The notes beneath the pieces are model-generated. The model searched no databases and was not told the DNA's origin. It saw only the letters and a list, made by a program, of their open reading frames with translations. The translations under genes were made by a program, and so were the position numbers. Positions 37,168-48,900 of a stretch of DNA of 64,000 nt are shown piece after piece. The first letter of the stretch is position 1. Each line of letters opens with the position of its first letter. The stretch is from Eudorina sp. 2006-703-Eu-15 (taxonomy: Eukaryota > Chlorophyta > Chlorophyceae > Chlamydomonadales > Volvocaceae). The stretch lies in assembly GCA_003117195.1 (NCBI GenBank), contig BDSI01000187.1:1-64000 (forward strand), given 5' to 3'.

Positions 37168-37202
37168 TTGTGCCCTACCTTCTTATATGAGGTAGGGCAC
37201 AA
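37168..37202. other. Perfect 13-bp inverted repeat (hairpin)
   Basis: TTGTGCCCTACCT, a 9-base spacer, then AGGTAGGGCACAA. All 13 positions pair. It lies about 2.4 kb after the gene C stop and 1.2 kb before the conserved gene D block. It could be a small MITE remnant or an RNA stem; nothing else nearby identifies it. Confidence 0.85.
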
Positions 37203-38400
37203 TCGCTGCTGATTCCGGTTGTCTTGGGGCTATCCATCAAGCAAGTTGGCGCTGTCCCAGTGTATGTGTACTACGTACGACAGCTAGCGCCGATGGATCC
37301 ATTAATGGCAGCCCAGTTGGCTGGCAGGAGGCGGTCGCTCGGAGTTATTGTGTGCGAGAGCTCTCGTACACACTGAAATCATCGCGCATTTTCCTTGCAA
37401 AGAAGCTGTGAACTGCTGCAGGCTTGCGCTGATATGTACTGCCGTTTGCCTCTTGTAACACTGCACTGCCTGCACAACGATCCACAGAACAATTAGTAGT
37501 GTTGCCTATTTTTTCGGTTCTGGCTGTCGGTGGTTTTGGGATCTCCACCCAGAACGACCGAGTACGGATTCGATTTGCTGGATTGCGAGGAACAGCACAT
37601 GCTATTAGTATTGCATCAGATATCGCATCGAGGTATGACAGCCTGTCAAACACTTTCAAACTGTACCGTATCGGTAGGTGTCTTCCATCATCCATCTGCC
37701 AGACCCGGCCAAATCGTATGCAATTTTCGTCATATAGAACCCAAAAGATACACGCGCCGAACATTTCTTTCAGGTAGCAAGCTATGCACTCCTTGCGCCC
37801 TATCTTCAGGGCCCTAGCGCCCCACCAAATAAACGGACACCCTACGCCCACCGTGACCTGTCGAAGTCAACGGGCTTTACCACCAGCGCGCGACTTCTTG
37901 TATTGTATAACTACGTTTACATGATATCTTCACGTTTTCATATTGCGGAATCAAAAGATGTCTGGCGTTCCCGCGTCTGCTTTTCTTCCGGCGAACGAGT
38001 ACGTACCGTCCGTAGATGACGCGAGGCGCGATAGTAATATCTGAGCACTAACAAGTGAATGATTCAACTGGTAGTTGTATGGTTTATGCAGCAGAGATTG
38101 TGTAACGCTTTGGTACTGTGATTTTGCTTCATCGCGCCAAACGGAGTCTACAGCAGAACAAACAGCCTACCTGTTCGCAGCTTCAATTGTTTGAGAGAAA
38201 TGTTGTAGCATAGCAGCGATTTATCTGGCGTGGCTCTCCAATCCACCACTGCCGTGAACTGGTCGAACGATATTTTAGTGCCAGCAGCTTGCAGAACACT
38301 TTGAGCGCGACTCCAGTTCTCTGGCTTGAACTCAGGCTTAAATTAAACTACTCCGTGATGAAAAATTGGAAATACGAGCTCGGGTCGCGCAAGTGTCAGG

Positions 38401-38440
38401 TCGATGGCGCACGCTTTGGATAGGCGTCCAACAGCAACGT
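38401..38440 (+). other. Conserved ATG block upstream of gene D
   Basis: TCGATGGCGCACGCTTTGGA plus TAGGCGTCC matches the blocks before C (25367) and E (55075). From ATG 38404 the frame gives MAHALDRRPTAT and stops; it is not the frame of the leader, so an intron or a relocated start would be needed. Confidence 0.45.
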
Positions 38441-38717
38441 AGCAAGGGAAACGCTTCCAGCGGCTCGGGCTACGACACTTTCTTTGGTTGGAAGCCTCGC
38501 GATAGATACAGACACTCAACGCCGACCGTCTCCCATTACGACGCTACAGGTCGTTCCCATACCGATACCAAGGGGGTCCCCACCTGCAAGCCTCTGCCAG
38601 CAGTACGAGCTCTCTCGCCACGAGCCTCCTCTCGGTGGACGACGGCTTATCACAGTGATCAGCAACACGCCGCTTGGCTGCCCTCGCGCAGCGCAGTCCC
38701 CGAGCCAGGCTGTGGCG

Positions 38718-41700
38718 ATGCCCCGCGCCGGCAGCGCCGGCAGCGCCGGCAGCGCCCGCTGCAGCAGCAGCAGCAGTCGGAGGCCACAGCGGGAGCAGCC
38801 GGGGCAGCCGCTGCAACCCCCGCTCCTCCGGCACCTCCGCGACCTAGTCCTGCGGGCGGTGCTCGCGACGCTGCTGCGCGGGTGCGTCGCCGTCACGGCA
38901 TCGCAGCTGGGGAGCAACGTCCAGCAGGCAGCCGCTGGCGGCCTGGGGGTGGCCGCAGCGCGGCGCTTGGCGGGGACGTCCGCGCCGCCCCTGGAGGACT
39001 GGGCGGCCTTGGGGGGTGAGGTCTCCGTCGGACGCGCCCAGCAGTTGCCATCCGACCTGCTGGCCCCGTCCTTGGAGGGGTACGTGGGCTCCAGCCTCCA
39101 GGGACTCGCATATGTGTTTGTAACTTTGTATGTGTAGCTGCGCGTTGCATGAGCTGGTGTCGTACGAGCGAGGTGGAGCGGCCCCCCCTGGATTTGAAGG
39201 CCCGCCGTGCGTCCCTGTCGCTCTCCGGCTTTAGATGGAGGCCCCCTGCGTGCTCCCATATCAGCGCTTGGCTGCTGACCGGCCATTCCAACGTGCCATC
39301 CCAACGTGCCATCCAACGTGCCATCCAACGTGCCATCCAACGAGCCATCCAACGTGCCATCCAACGTGCCATCCAACGTGCCATTCCAACGTGCCATTCC
39401 AACGTGCCATCCAACGTGCCATCCGGAGGCGGCGTGTAATGCGGGCTTGCGGGGTCGTGCGTTCCTCCGTGCAGATTCAAGGCCGGCGGGGCCGTACTGT
39501 CAGCGGCGGACGGGTCCACCAGTGGGGCGCCTAGAGGTAGGCAGGGCTCGGCGGCGGCGGGGCATCCGGCGCGGTGGGGGAGACGCAGAGTCCTTCAGGC
39601 CGGTTAAGGAAGGGGGCCGGGCTTGCACGTGGCGTCCGAGGGATGTACGGCACACGTGACGCCTCAGGGGTGCGCACATGACGTAGGCTGCGGCGAACCT
39701 AGCGGTGGTGTGGACCGCGGTGAGGTTGAGGCAGACGGCCTTTGGCTTGGCGGGTGGCTGTGTATGACGGGTTGGTGCGGCTGCGGGCCGGCCGCAATCG
39801 AAACAGAGAGGTTGCAGTCGCCCTTGGGACGCAGCGAGGGTGAAATCTTTCCCCGAGTGGTCGGTCATCCGAAACCTTCCCCGAGACGTACCGTGTGTTG
39901 CGATGCCGTTTCGTGAGAGCCGCTCAGCGGCATCGGGACCCTGCTTCGCAGTGCACTGATCCCCCTAGTCGGTCGACAAAATCATTCACGGCAGCTGTCC
40001 GCCGAACCCCGCGCTGCCCAAAGTTGCCCTCACTGAATTGAGTGCTTTAAGCTGTCATGAGCGACATCACCCGGGCTGCTTTTCATTTGAACACTTTCAT
40101 GCGCGTTTCATGCGTGCGATGGTATCTTCTTTTTCGGTTCGCGCAGTCATTCAAGACCTGGGCTCCCCGAACTGCACGCTGCTGCCGCCGCACCCCTCGG
40201 CGGCCGGCAGCGCTGTGGTGCCCCAGCTGGACGTTGGCGGCGGCGGCGGCGGCGGCGGCAGGGTCTTTCCCAGCGGCGTCAGGTGCGTGAGCTGAGCCGT
40301 GAAGTGCACCGCCAAAGTCAGCGTTCCCCTGCGCAGCCCCTTGCCTCCGTACGTAAGTATGGTGATGGATGGATGGATGGACGGAGCGGAGGTTACCTGG
40401 GGGATCCTAAACCCCCATTCCCCGGACCCCATCCCCCGGCGGGGCCCTTGCGATGCGGAGGTGGGCCGGAGGTGTCAGGACCTTGTTCACAGCGGCACCC
40501 GGCACCGCAGTGCTTTTTGCCGTTATCCCCTCCCAGGAGCGCCCCCACCGCCACCTCAGCTGGGCCAGTATCCCAACAGCAGCTGGGCGAACCAGCCTTA
40601 CGGCCACACGCGAATTGAATCAAATCCCAAGCGCAGCTGATGCGCTGATTTTAATCACCGTATCACCCCCCTGGGCCTTGTCGACCTGGTGTGTATTTCC
40701 TCCCCCGCGGCACAGCTACGCCCCCTCGGCGGCCGGGCATGATTGCGGCTGCGGACATTCACCGTACGACATGTCCTGGGGCAACGATGTCACAGTCGGA
40801 GACAGGTGGGCCTTGCACAGGTGGCGCGAGCGGGGAACGAAGCGACACGGGGGGTCGGGGGACGGTGGACACGGCTGCGGTCCAAGCGGGGCCATATGGC
40901 CGCCCTTAGGCCCACAGAAAACACATGAGTGGGAGGCACTGCGTGGAGCTGGGAGCAATTGGGGGAGAGGTCCAGGAGTCGTGTGTAGCAGTACAGGGGG
41001 GCGGGCGAGTGCGTTCCTGGCTTCCTGCCCGCGACAGCCCTACCACCACCTGTTATTATCAAGGATGTAACGGCGGACCCCGCGGGTCATCGGTGACAGC
41101 CAAAGCTTCCTCACCACACACGGCACCGCCTATGCCACCTATGCCCTGGGGAGCGGCGAGGGGCGGCGCTGGCCACGCAGAGGACTGAGGTCGGCTCAGC
41201 AGGTCAAGGTCAAGCCGCCTCTGGGGCGGTTGCCGTCACGGTCAAGTAGCGCCAGACCAACGGAGCAGGGGCCCAGCTGGGGGTAATTGGCTCCAGGGTG
41301 TTGTAAATTGTGATGCGCGAAAAAGGGGGTTCGGATTGGATCTAGCTTGGATCTAGAAGGCTTCGTGTCGCGCCGCCGGACGCGTGCTCCACAGGCGTAG
41401 GATGGACCACTTGACGCCCGCCGCGTACGACATTCCTGTACGACAGAATATCTTCATGTCCAGCAAACGATCCGCACGCCCAATCGCCGCCCCTACCTCC
41501 GGCCCCAGGCAGTTCTACACGTTCGAGCTGCTCCCTCGGGCCAGCCCCGCCGCGCCCTCCCCCGCCGCAGCCCCCCTGGAGTCCCCCGGCCTGCTGGCCA
41601 TCCAGCTGGACCCAGCCCGGGCCGCCGCCTGCTACAAACCTGACCCGGCGGCACTGGTGCGGCCCGGCAGCCTGGGCAAGCCCTTCAGGGGGGGCGTCTT

Positions 41701-42948
41701 GTTCCTTCCCACCGACCCGTGGGTCCTCAGTGATTCGCTGGTGCAGGGACAGGCTTTCCTGGGTGAGTCAGCAGTACGGCATCTGCCATATCCGCATCAC
41801 GGCGAATCGTACGCCAGGACTCGGCGCATCAAACGGGCTTCCTGCTTCTAGCTCCTCTGGTTACATTTGTTCGAAAACAACACGCCCTGCAACGACAACC
41901 ACACCGCTACGACCTGCAAGGGACACCCGTTAGCATTTTGTTCGACGCTGGACCAGTGGCCGGTTGTTGCTGCAATGTCCGAACCGGCAGATGGCCGGTG
42001 GACACTGTAATGACCACTCCGTTGCAACCACCAAGCGTCCCACGCTGCCCACCCGAAGGGTGTACCCTCCCGGGCGGGCGGGCGGGACTATGCCCCGGCA
42101 GAGGGGCAACAGCAATTATTATAATTAGCAACAACGGCAGATACCGAGTCGCAACCCAGCCGCCGCTGAACAAGCTGCGATGGCTCTGCCGTGCTGTACC
42201 GTGGCGTACCACCGTACAACCGAAATCATTTCACCAATCGTCGCTAGAACCTGACTTCCCTGCTATTCATACTTCATTGCTAGAGAAGTCAACGTCTCAG
42301 TGCGTTGTCTCGGTAACTGCCTCCCGATAGGCGGCAGCGCGCATATGTGCCGTACCGTACCGTACCGTACCGTATTTTGCCGTGCTTGCGCAGCCCGCGC
42401 TTTCACCATCGACGGACACATGCGCGCACCGTCCTGGCCCCCTCCGTTCTCGCGGCTCAATTTAGCCCTGACCATCAAATCAACCCCGCCATGTTCCTGC
42501 TCCCAAGGTAATAACGCTGTTCAGTCCCCGGTTGGCAGCAGCGCCGGCCGGCCGACGCCCCGATCCAGCGCTCAGCCGGTGGCCGAGAGATTCAAAGACC
42601 CCAACCCCCCCAACCGCCAACCGCCAACCGCCAACCCCCGACTGCAACCAACCTCTGAGCGCAGGGTACGCCGCCAACACGCCCGACAGCCCGCTGCAGC
42701 TGACGCTCAACCTGACCGACCTGCGGGTGCGGCTGGCGGAGGCGGCGGAGGCGGCGGCGAAGGAGGAGTACGCCGGCGGCAGCGGCAGCGGAGGAGGCGG
42801 CGCCGAGACCTTCACAGAGGACCCCTTGACCCGCGGCATCTTTCTGTTGGGAGGATGTCCGGGAATCTCATTGAGCAACGTCTGCACCAATCGGCCAAAG
42901 CCCGACAGCGCCGCCAGGGCTTGCCTGGTGGCAGCCGTCTGGCCGGCG

Positions 42949-42986
<38 letters not shown>

Positions 42987-43098
42987 TCCGCCGTCGGTGT
43001 GCTACAGCTCCCTCCTCAACGCATCCACGACGACGGCGGACGTGCTACCGCCGCTGTCCGCGCCGTCGCTTTCCACGCCCCAGCCGTCACGCCGGTCC

Positions 43099-43132
<34 letters not shown>

Positions 43133-45944
43133 CACCGCTTGCTCGGTCCCGTCCGCCGCCATCACCTCAGTCGCCGCCCCCGCGGCCGCCGCCTCCGTCA
43201 CAGCCGCCGCTGCCGCCATCTCAGCCGCCGCCGTCGCCGCGACCTCAGACATCGCCGCCACTAACTGCGCAATCAGCATCGCCCTCTTTACCCGGTCCCG
43301 TGCCGACCCTGGGGACAGTGCCTCCTGGCCCCTCACAAGGGGCCCGTGGACCGAAGATACCGAGGATGCCATTTCCGCCTAGGTCGCCTCGGCCTCCCAG
43401 GCCGCTGCCTCAACCATCGCCGTCCCTGCTGTCCCCGCCGTCCCCGTCCCCATCGTCCCCGCCGTTCCCTTCACCCTCGCCGTCCCCGCCACCCACCTCC
43501 TCGCCGTCCCCGCCGCCACCTCCCCCGCCTTCCCCTCCGCCCCCTCTCCGCCGTCCCCCCGCCCCCTCCCCCGCCTTCCCCTCCTCCCCTTCTCCCGCCG
43601 TCCCCGTCGCCCCCGTCTCCTCAACCCTCGCCCCGGCCGCCTCCCTTCCCTCGGCCACCTCGGCGGCCCAACAGGCCAACGTCTCCGCCACCGCCGCCGC
43701 CGCCATCGCCACCGCCTCCGCCGCCGCCGCCACGTCCGCCGCCGCCGCCGCCACCGCCACGACCGCCGCCGCCAGCTTCGCCAGTAAATCCGACACCGCC
43801 ACCGCCCTTGCTGAGCCCCCCTGCGAAACCCTTGTCGCCTCTCCAACCAGAGCCAGCGCCCCCACGACAGCCAGCGTCCCCCCGGCCTCCGGTCCCGAGG
43901 ACGACTCCGTCGCCACGGCGTCCGCAAGTATCGCTGCCGCTACCTCCGCCCCCGCCGAAACGCCCACCACGCCCATCACCGCCGCCGGTAGTGGGTAAGC
44001 AGCAACTGCTGCCGCCTGTATCAGCGGAGCTGAACCCGCCCCTGCCTCTGCCTTTGTCTCTGTCGCCGCCTTTGTCACGGCAATCGACACCGCTGCCACC
44101 GCCTCCTTCGCCCCAGCCGTTGCCTACACCGCCATCGCCGTCTCCGCTGCCGCCGCCTTCGCAACCACGCCCACCGGCGCCTTTACCACAGTCATCGCCG
44201 TCGTCATCGTCACCGTTGCCGCCATCGCCGACAACGCCGTCGCCACCATCGCCAACGCCGCCGTCACCAACCACGCCCCCACCGTCGCCGTCGCCGCCAT
44301 CTCCAGCGCCGCCGTCGCCAAACCCGCCGCCACCGTCGCCGTCGCCGTCATCACCATCGCCGTCGTCGCCAACCCCGCCGCCACCATCGCCGTGGCCACC
44401 ATCTCCAATGCCGCCGTTGCCCACCCCGCCGCCACCGTCGCCGTCGCCACCATCTCCAACGCCGCCGTCACCAACCACGCCGCCACCGTCGCCGTCGCCG
44501 CCATCTCCAAGGCCGCCGTCGCCAACCCCGCTGCCTCCGTCGCCGTCGACACCATCTCCAATGCCGCCGTCGCCAACCCCACCTCCACCGTCGCCGTCGC
44601 CGCCATCTCCAACGCCGCCGACGCCAACCCCGCCGCCACCGTCACCGTCGCCGCCATCTCCAGCGCCTCCCACGCCAACCCCGCCGCCACCGTCGCCGTC
44701 GCCACCATCTCCAACGCCGCCATCACCAACCACGCCGCCACCGTCACCGTCGCCACCATCTCCAACGCCGCCGACGCCAACCCCACCGCCACCGTCGCCG
44801 TCGCCGCCATCTCCAACGCCGCCGACGCCAACCACGCCGCCACCGTCACCGTCGCCGCCATCTCCAAGGCCGCCGTCGCCAACCCCGCCGCCTCCGTCGC
44901 CGTCGCCGCCATCTCCAGCGCCTCCCACGCCAACCCCGCCGCCACCGTCGCCGTCGCCACCATCTCCAACGCCGCCATCACCAACCACGCCGCCACCGTC
45001 ACCGTCGCCGCCATCTCCAACGCCGCCGTCGCCAACCCCGCCGCTACCGTCGCCGTCGCCACCATCTCCAGCGCCCCCCTCGCCAACCCCGCCGCCACCG
45101 TCGCCGTCGCCACCATCTCCAACGCCGCCGTCACCAACCACGCCGCCACCGTCACCGTCGCCGCCATCTCCAAGGCCGCCGTCGCCAACCCCGCTGCCTC
45201 CGTCGCCGTCGCCACCATCTCCAATGCCGCCGTCGCCAACCCCACCTCCACCGTCACCGTCGCCGCCATCTCCAACGCCGCTGGCCCCGCCGCCGTCGCC
45301 ACCGTCACTGCCCTCACCAATCTTATCTTCGCCATCGCATCCGCCATGGCCTCCGCTTCGTCCGCGGCCTCCGCCCATCGACGGGTCGTCGTCGACTCGG
45401 GACGCGCCATCGGCTTCGCGGCCGCCATCCACCTTGCACGGCGACGGAAGCACCACCGGCGGCGGCGGCGGCAGCGGGGCCAGCTCCCCCGAATCTTCGA
45501 TGTCGGACGAGACCGCGCCCACGCTCCCGTCGTCTCCGCCGCCGCCAGGCTCTCCGGCGGCGGGCGGCGGCGGCGCCCTGACCCCGGCCGCTCCGAAACC
45601 GCTCATCAGTGACGACGCACCCGAGCCGCCCTCCCTGGACGGCGCGTCAGGAGCGCCTCCGGCCCCTGCTGTCGCTGCGAATGGTATGTGGGAACGTGGG
45701 GGCCCTTCGGCGGTCGGAGTGAGCTGCTGTCCTGAATGGAGGATGAAAACGGATGCCATTATTACTTATTGTTATGAATTATTTATATAATTGAAACGGA
45801 TGCTAGAAACTAGATAGGGGCACCGGTCCGTCGTGTCCTATCGCCCCAGGCCAACGCCCCAGACCCGTGAAGCATCAGACCCCGCGGCCCAGGCCGCCGT
45901 TCGTCCAGTGCGGTCCGGCCGGCTCGGTCCGGCGGCGCATGGCG

Positions 45945-45980
<36 letters not shown>

Positions 45981-48900
45981 CTGTGACGGCGGTGTCACCA
46001 CTGACCTGCTCCATCCGTCCCGCCACCCTGCATGCGGCGTGATTAGCCAGCTCTTAGAACGCGCTTGGTGTAAACCTGCGTGGATGTTGTGCTGTTAGCA
46101 TGTTCCTCGCCCCCGAGACTGCGGTCATGGCCACAGCCGCAGCCGCAGCAGCGGCAGGGACCCGACCGTCGGGGCGTCCACCGGCGGGCGGGCGGGCGGG
46201 CGGGCGGGCGGGCGGGCGGGTTGGCTGGAGGGCCTGGATACTGGCACCTTGGTTCCGGGTTGGGGTGCTGATGTCATCAGTCAAAACACTTCACGCGCCC
46301 GCCAAGCACCGCACTCAACATGAATGGCATGACATGACATGACATGGCATGACATTGTGTGTGTGTTATGTGTGTATTATGTATTGTGTATTATACATAT
46401 TATGTATGTGTATGTGTGTGTGGCATTTCGCCGGCATGCAGATTACCCGGAGTGCAAGGTCAGCTCGTCCGGCGTGGTCACCACCCTGGGCGACAAGTTC
46501 CCGTACGGCACCTTCTACTCGGACGTGTGTAGCTGCGACGCCGCGCCGTACGACATACGAATCGGTCCCGAATACAAGCTACGCCTCTAGTGAGTCCTCC
46601 TTGGCTGTCTGGCCGTGGCTGGCAGTGGGGCTGCATCCGGCCTGCCTCGCTCGCGAGGCAGCAGTACCGCCGGCAGTCGTACCGCCGTAGTACAGCTACC
46701 GCTGCCCCGCCCAGCTGGCAGCTGGCACGGAGTGGCCTTGCTGTCCGCCGGTGAAGATCAGAGCAGCAGCCCACCTGGGGGATCTGGTCGGGGATTTCCC
46801 TCGCTGGGGGGGAGGGGGAAGTCTCTCAGGTGCACGACATGCCGTTCGTGTCCGGCAGCAAAAGAGCGGTTCCTCGGGCGCCTTCCGTGCGTGTCCACGG
46901 CGCACCTTGCATGGCCCACCTTGCCGCACCTTGCCGCACCTTGCATGGCCCACCTTGCCGCACCTTGCCGCACCTTGCATGGCCCACCTTGCCGCACCTT
47001 GCCGCACCTTGCATGGCCCACCTTGCCGCACCTTGCCGCACCTTGCATGGCCCACCTTGCCGCACCTTGCATGCCCACCTTGCCGCACCTTGCATTGCCC
47101 ACCTTGCCGCACCTTGCCGCACCTTGCATGGCCCACCTTGCCGCACCTTGCCGCACCTTGCATGGCCCACCTTGCCGCACCTTGCCGCACCTTGCATGGC
47201 CCACCTTGCCGCACCTTGCCGCACCTTGCATGGCCCACCTTGCCGCACCTTGCCGCACCTTGCATGGCCCACCTTGCCGCACCTTGCCGCACCTTGCATG
47301 GCCCACCTTGCCGCACCTTGCATTGCCCACCTTGCCGCACCTTGCCGCACCTTGCATGGCCCACCTTGCCGCACCTTGCCGCACCTTGCATGGCCCACCT
47401 TGCCGCACCTTGCCGCACCTTGCATGGCCCACCTTGCCGCACCTTGCCGCACCTTGCATGGCCCACCTTGCCGCACCTTGCCGCACCTTGCATGGCCCAC
47501 CTTGCCGCACCTTGCATGGCCCACCCGATGACTGTATCGCGGGTTCTCGCCTCAGCCGTCTGCGTGGGGTGTGTCGGGCGCCATCACCTGCAGGCGCCAG
47601 CCGGACATAAACACCCGAGTCCTAAGTAAAAATGAACTTGTTAGTTGGTTAGTTCGTTGGTGCTAGGTGGTCAGGTTAGTTACATGCATGGTGGGAGCTC
47701 TCCGATCAGGGCCTTCAATATACAGATAAGTACATACGTTGCCGCCGATGGGCGGGCCCATGCATTCGTTCGTCCTCCTTCGTCCACCCCACCCGCAGTA
47801 CCTACTACACTTTCCGGCTGTACCCCAAGCCCTGCAACCGGAGCATCCGCATCGGTGGAAAGCCCGTGTGCGAGTGAGTGGATGGGTGCGTGTTGGGCAG
47901 TTGGGCAGCAGTTGGGCAGTTGGGCAGTTGGGCAGTTGGGCAGTTGGGCACCCCCGTGGACGTACGACCGCGGACGGAGCGGCGGCGGCCAGACGCGGAA
48001 CATCGATTTCCAGCACTACTGTCGGATCCAGGTCATCCCTTCCAGCTACAACCCGAATATCGTTCATTAGTCATTCGTACACCAACTAACCCGTACGCAA
48101 AGGTATTTTAACGCAACCAACGCAACCACCGCAACCCCTACACGCCCAGGACTCAGGACACCCCTTGGCCCAGGACCCGGGCGCCCGTACCGCCCGGCGC
48201 TCCTCACCCTACCTACACACATCTGCCGATGTATGGCCCGTTTATTTACTTGCCGTTCTTTGCCAGCGCGCTCGGCGACCTTCTTGTCCCGCCAGCTTAG
48301 ATCGGTCGGTGCCGGCTCGCCGAGATGGCGATCGACCTTGCTTGCAGCCCCACGCACGCGTACACGCACCATCGTATGTTCATACCGTACGTACTGCATG
48401 TTTTCATCCCGCGGGTCGCGTCTCCCGGCTACTGTAAGCCCGGTGCCTGAGCATCCTCGGGCGGGATTAGTCTTTAGGTCTTACAGCTACCAGGCAGCAG
48501 ATGCGGTACCGTTGTCCATCTCGGGATGCCTCCCTGGACGACCCCGTTGGTGGGCACATACGTACCCGCAGTAGCAGTGTCCGAGCCCGCCGACCGTGCA
48601 TGCGGCCACATCTGTTTTCCACCCTAGCCACCATGCATCTGGCGGGCGACGGGTGGCAGTGAATGAATGAATGAATGAATGAATTACCGTTACAGCGGAC
48701 TGCTGCGGGTGGCAGTGTCATCCGGCGGCGCACCGGCAAACCCTCGCACCGACTGCACGCTCTCGTTCGTGTGCGTGTCGACCGCTGCCCGACTGTTTCG
48801 GACGGACGGACGCCACAGCACCATCCGCAGGGACGTCAACAAGATCGCGTTCCGGCTGAGGGATGAGGCGTCGGTCTGCTTCAACGACACGTCCGTGACC

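Larger units (their letters stand above)
34771..38400. other. Spacer between genes C and D, no supported gene
   Basis: Contains a (GGAC)n run at 35216-35239, GTGCGTGC-rich and TATG-rich simple sequence, a perfect hairpin at 37168-37202, and an AT-richer block from about 37.4 to 38.35 kb before gene D. A 168-codon minus-strand open frame at 37345-37851 has an unremarkable composition but no motif I recognise, and is not called a gene. Confidence 0.55.

Noticed and set aside
37345..37851. 168-codon minus-strand frame in the C-D spacer
   Set aside because: Plausible composition but no motif, no splice context and no related copy in the window; needs expression evidence.
43621..45759. 712-codon minus-strand open frame over the gene D rod, and similar long antisense frames over the rods of B, C and E
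   Set aside because: Gly/Asp- or Ala/Thr-rich mirror images of multiple-of-three repeats; the + strand rod lies in an exon chain with conserved splice phases.
46587..46589. Apparent stop (CTCTAG) at the end of exon C1 in gene D
   Set aside because: The G belongs to the donor TA|GTGAGT; splicing gives TA|T (Tyr), matching the other paralogs.
46615..47629. Frames of 230-330 codons on both strands through the 34-bp array
   Set aside because: Lies wholly between the C1 donor and C2 acceptor of gene D; pure repeat translation with no paralog counterpart.
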